NCBI GenBank assembly: GCA_900550785.1
Contig: URTL01000042.1
Span: 1-14,008 of the forward strand
From: an uncultured Collinsella sp.
GTDB lineage: Bacteria; Actinomycetota; Coriobacteriia; Coriobacteriales; Coriobacteriaceae
Direction: 5' to 3'
DNA length: 14,008 nucleotides
Below the pieces are notes generated by a model, which searched no databases, was not told the DNA's origin, and saw only the letters and a program-made list of their open reading frames with translations. How positions within the stretch are numbered: position 1 is the first letter of the stretch; each line of letters starts with the position of its first letter. The translations under genes and the position numbers were made by a program. Positions 13,212-14,008 of this stretch are shown here, in pieces.

Positions 13212-14008
13212 ATGAAGAAGAACAAGAACTATGTGGACCTGAAGGACCAGCCGGTTCCTGAGGGCCAGCATCTGCTCGAGGTCGATGACCTTAAGATGTA
13301 TTTCCACACCGAGGATGGCGTTGTTCGCGCTGTCGACGGTGTCTCCTACACGCTCGATCGCGGCGAAACCCTGGGCGTCGTCGGTGAGTCCGGCTCCGGT
13401 AAGTCCGTGACCGCCATGACCATCATGGGCCTCATCTCGATGCCTCCGGGAAAGATCGAGGGCGGTGACGTTCGCTATCGCGGCCGCTCCATCCTCGAAA
13501 TGACCGAGGAAGAGATGCAGCACATTCGCGGCAACGATATCGCGATGATCTTCCAGGATCCTATGACCTCCTTGAACCCGGTCTATAAGATCGGCAGGCA
13601 GGTGGGCGAGGGTCTTCGTCTGCACCGTGGCTACTCCAAGCAGGAGGCGCTCAAGCGTGCCACCGAGCTTTTGGACCTCGTGGGTATCCCCGAGCCCGAG
13701 AAGCGCGTCAATGAGTATCCGCACCAGTTCTCTGGCGGTATGCGTCAGCGAGTCATGATTGCCATGGCCCTTGCCTGCGATCCCGATATTCTGATTGCCG
13801 ACGAGCCCACGACTGCCCTGGACGTTACCATCCAGGCTCAGATTATCGAGCTCATGCAGGAGATGCAGGAGAAGAACGGCAACGCCATCATCATGATTAC
13901 CCATGACCTGGGTGTTGTCGCCGATATGGCCGATAAGATTATGGTTATGTACGCCGGCCGCCCCGTTGAGTTCGGTACTGCTGAGGAAATCTTCTACGAG
14001 AGCCGCCA
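13212..14008 (+). CDS. oppD: Peptide ABC transporter ATP-binding protein OppD (cut by window edge)
   Basis: Cytoplasmic ATPase of the importer; 265 codons are present and the frame is still open at the last base, so the C-terminus is missing. The visible ABC domain is complete: Walker A GESGSGKS (58-65), Q-loop FQDPMTSLNP with Gln115 (114-123), signature SGGMRQR (174-180), Walker B ILIADE (193-198), D-loop TALD (201-204) and H-loop His231 in ITHDLGVV. QDPMTSLNP and DEPTTALDVTIQAQ are typical of the OppD/DppD type. The missing part should contain the iron-sulphur or substrate-class C-terminal extension of OppD/DppD proteins, which ought to lie just right of the window. ATG 13212 is 2 nt after the oppC stop; the ribosome site would be inside the oppC end (AAGGA, 13208-13212 region), so coupling is probable. 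An oppF partner is expected downstream. Confidence 0.95.
   Translation, partial: MKKNKNYVDLKDQPVPEGQHLLEVDDLKMYFHTEDGVVRAVDGVSYTLDRGETLGVVGESGSGKSVTAMTIMGLISMPPGKIEGGDVRYRGRSILEMTEEEMQHIRGNDIAMIFQDPMTSLNPVYKIGRQVGEGLRLHRGYSKQEALKRATELLDLVGIPEPEKRVNEYPHQFSGGMRQRVMIAMALACDPDILIADEPTTALDVTIQAQIIELMQEMQEKNGNAIIMITHDLGVVADMADKIMVMYAGRPVEFGTAEEIFYESR

Noticed and set aside
1..14008. CRISPR arrays, tRNA/rRNA genes, IS elements, prophage or defence genes
   Set aside because: No regularly spaced repeats, tRNA-like cloverleaf, transposase or phage-like product was seen; the coding content is core metabolism and transport.

Overview
The window is a moderately high-GC (about 60% by eye) bacterial chromosome segment with every supported gene on the + strand. 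The rapZ-whiA pair, the gap-pgk-tpiA block leading to secG, an Arg in the RapZ P-loop and a Tat-type peptide-binding lipoprotein point to an actinobacterium. The mix of actinobacterial and clostridial gene order suggests a gut Coriobacteriia member such as Collinsella. That placement is an inference from gene content and style, not from a search.

Layout: (1) 54-1846, amino-sugar catabolism: a ROK-family sugar kinase (probable N-acetylmannosamine kinase) and NanE, N-acetylmannosamine-6-phosphate 2-epimerase. Between them lies a ~98-nt foldable palindrome (1037-1134). (2) 1945-3801, regulation: rapZ and whiA are 6 nt apart, and the yvcK gene usually found between them is absent. (3) 3802-8742, lower glycolysis: gap, pgk, tpiA and gpmI. 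gap has its own control region with an 18-bp palindromic operator candidate and a leader hairpin, and an intrinsic terminator separates it from pgk. pgk-tpiA-gpmI are tightly coupled and end in a strong terminator. (4) 8798-9147, secG as an independent single-gene unit. (5) 9150-14008, an oligopeptide/dipeptide ABC importer: lipoprotein oppA, permeases oppB and oppC, and the ATPase oppD, which runs off the right edge.

Together the genes suggest a host-associated fermenter: the kinase and epimerase would feed ManNAc into amino-sugar catabolism and on to fructose-6-phosphate, the glycolytic block converts triose phosphates to 2-phosphoglycerate (enolase is not here), and the Opp system imports peptides. 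No RNA genes, IS elements, prophage or CRISPR arrays were seen. The most unusual non-coding signals are the palindrome at 1037-1134, the operator cluster upstream of gap, and a repeated leader layout (GGTAnAnT-type -10 box, GC-rich hairpin about 16-21 nt later, then the Shine-Dalgarno) ahead of rapZ, gap and oppB. No stretch longer than 300 bases lacks a gene; the longest, 9095-9388, holds the secG terminator and the oppA control region.
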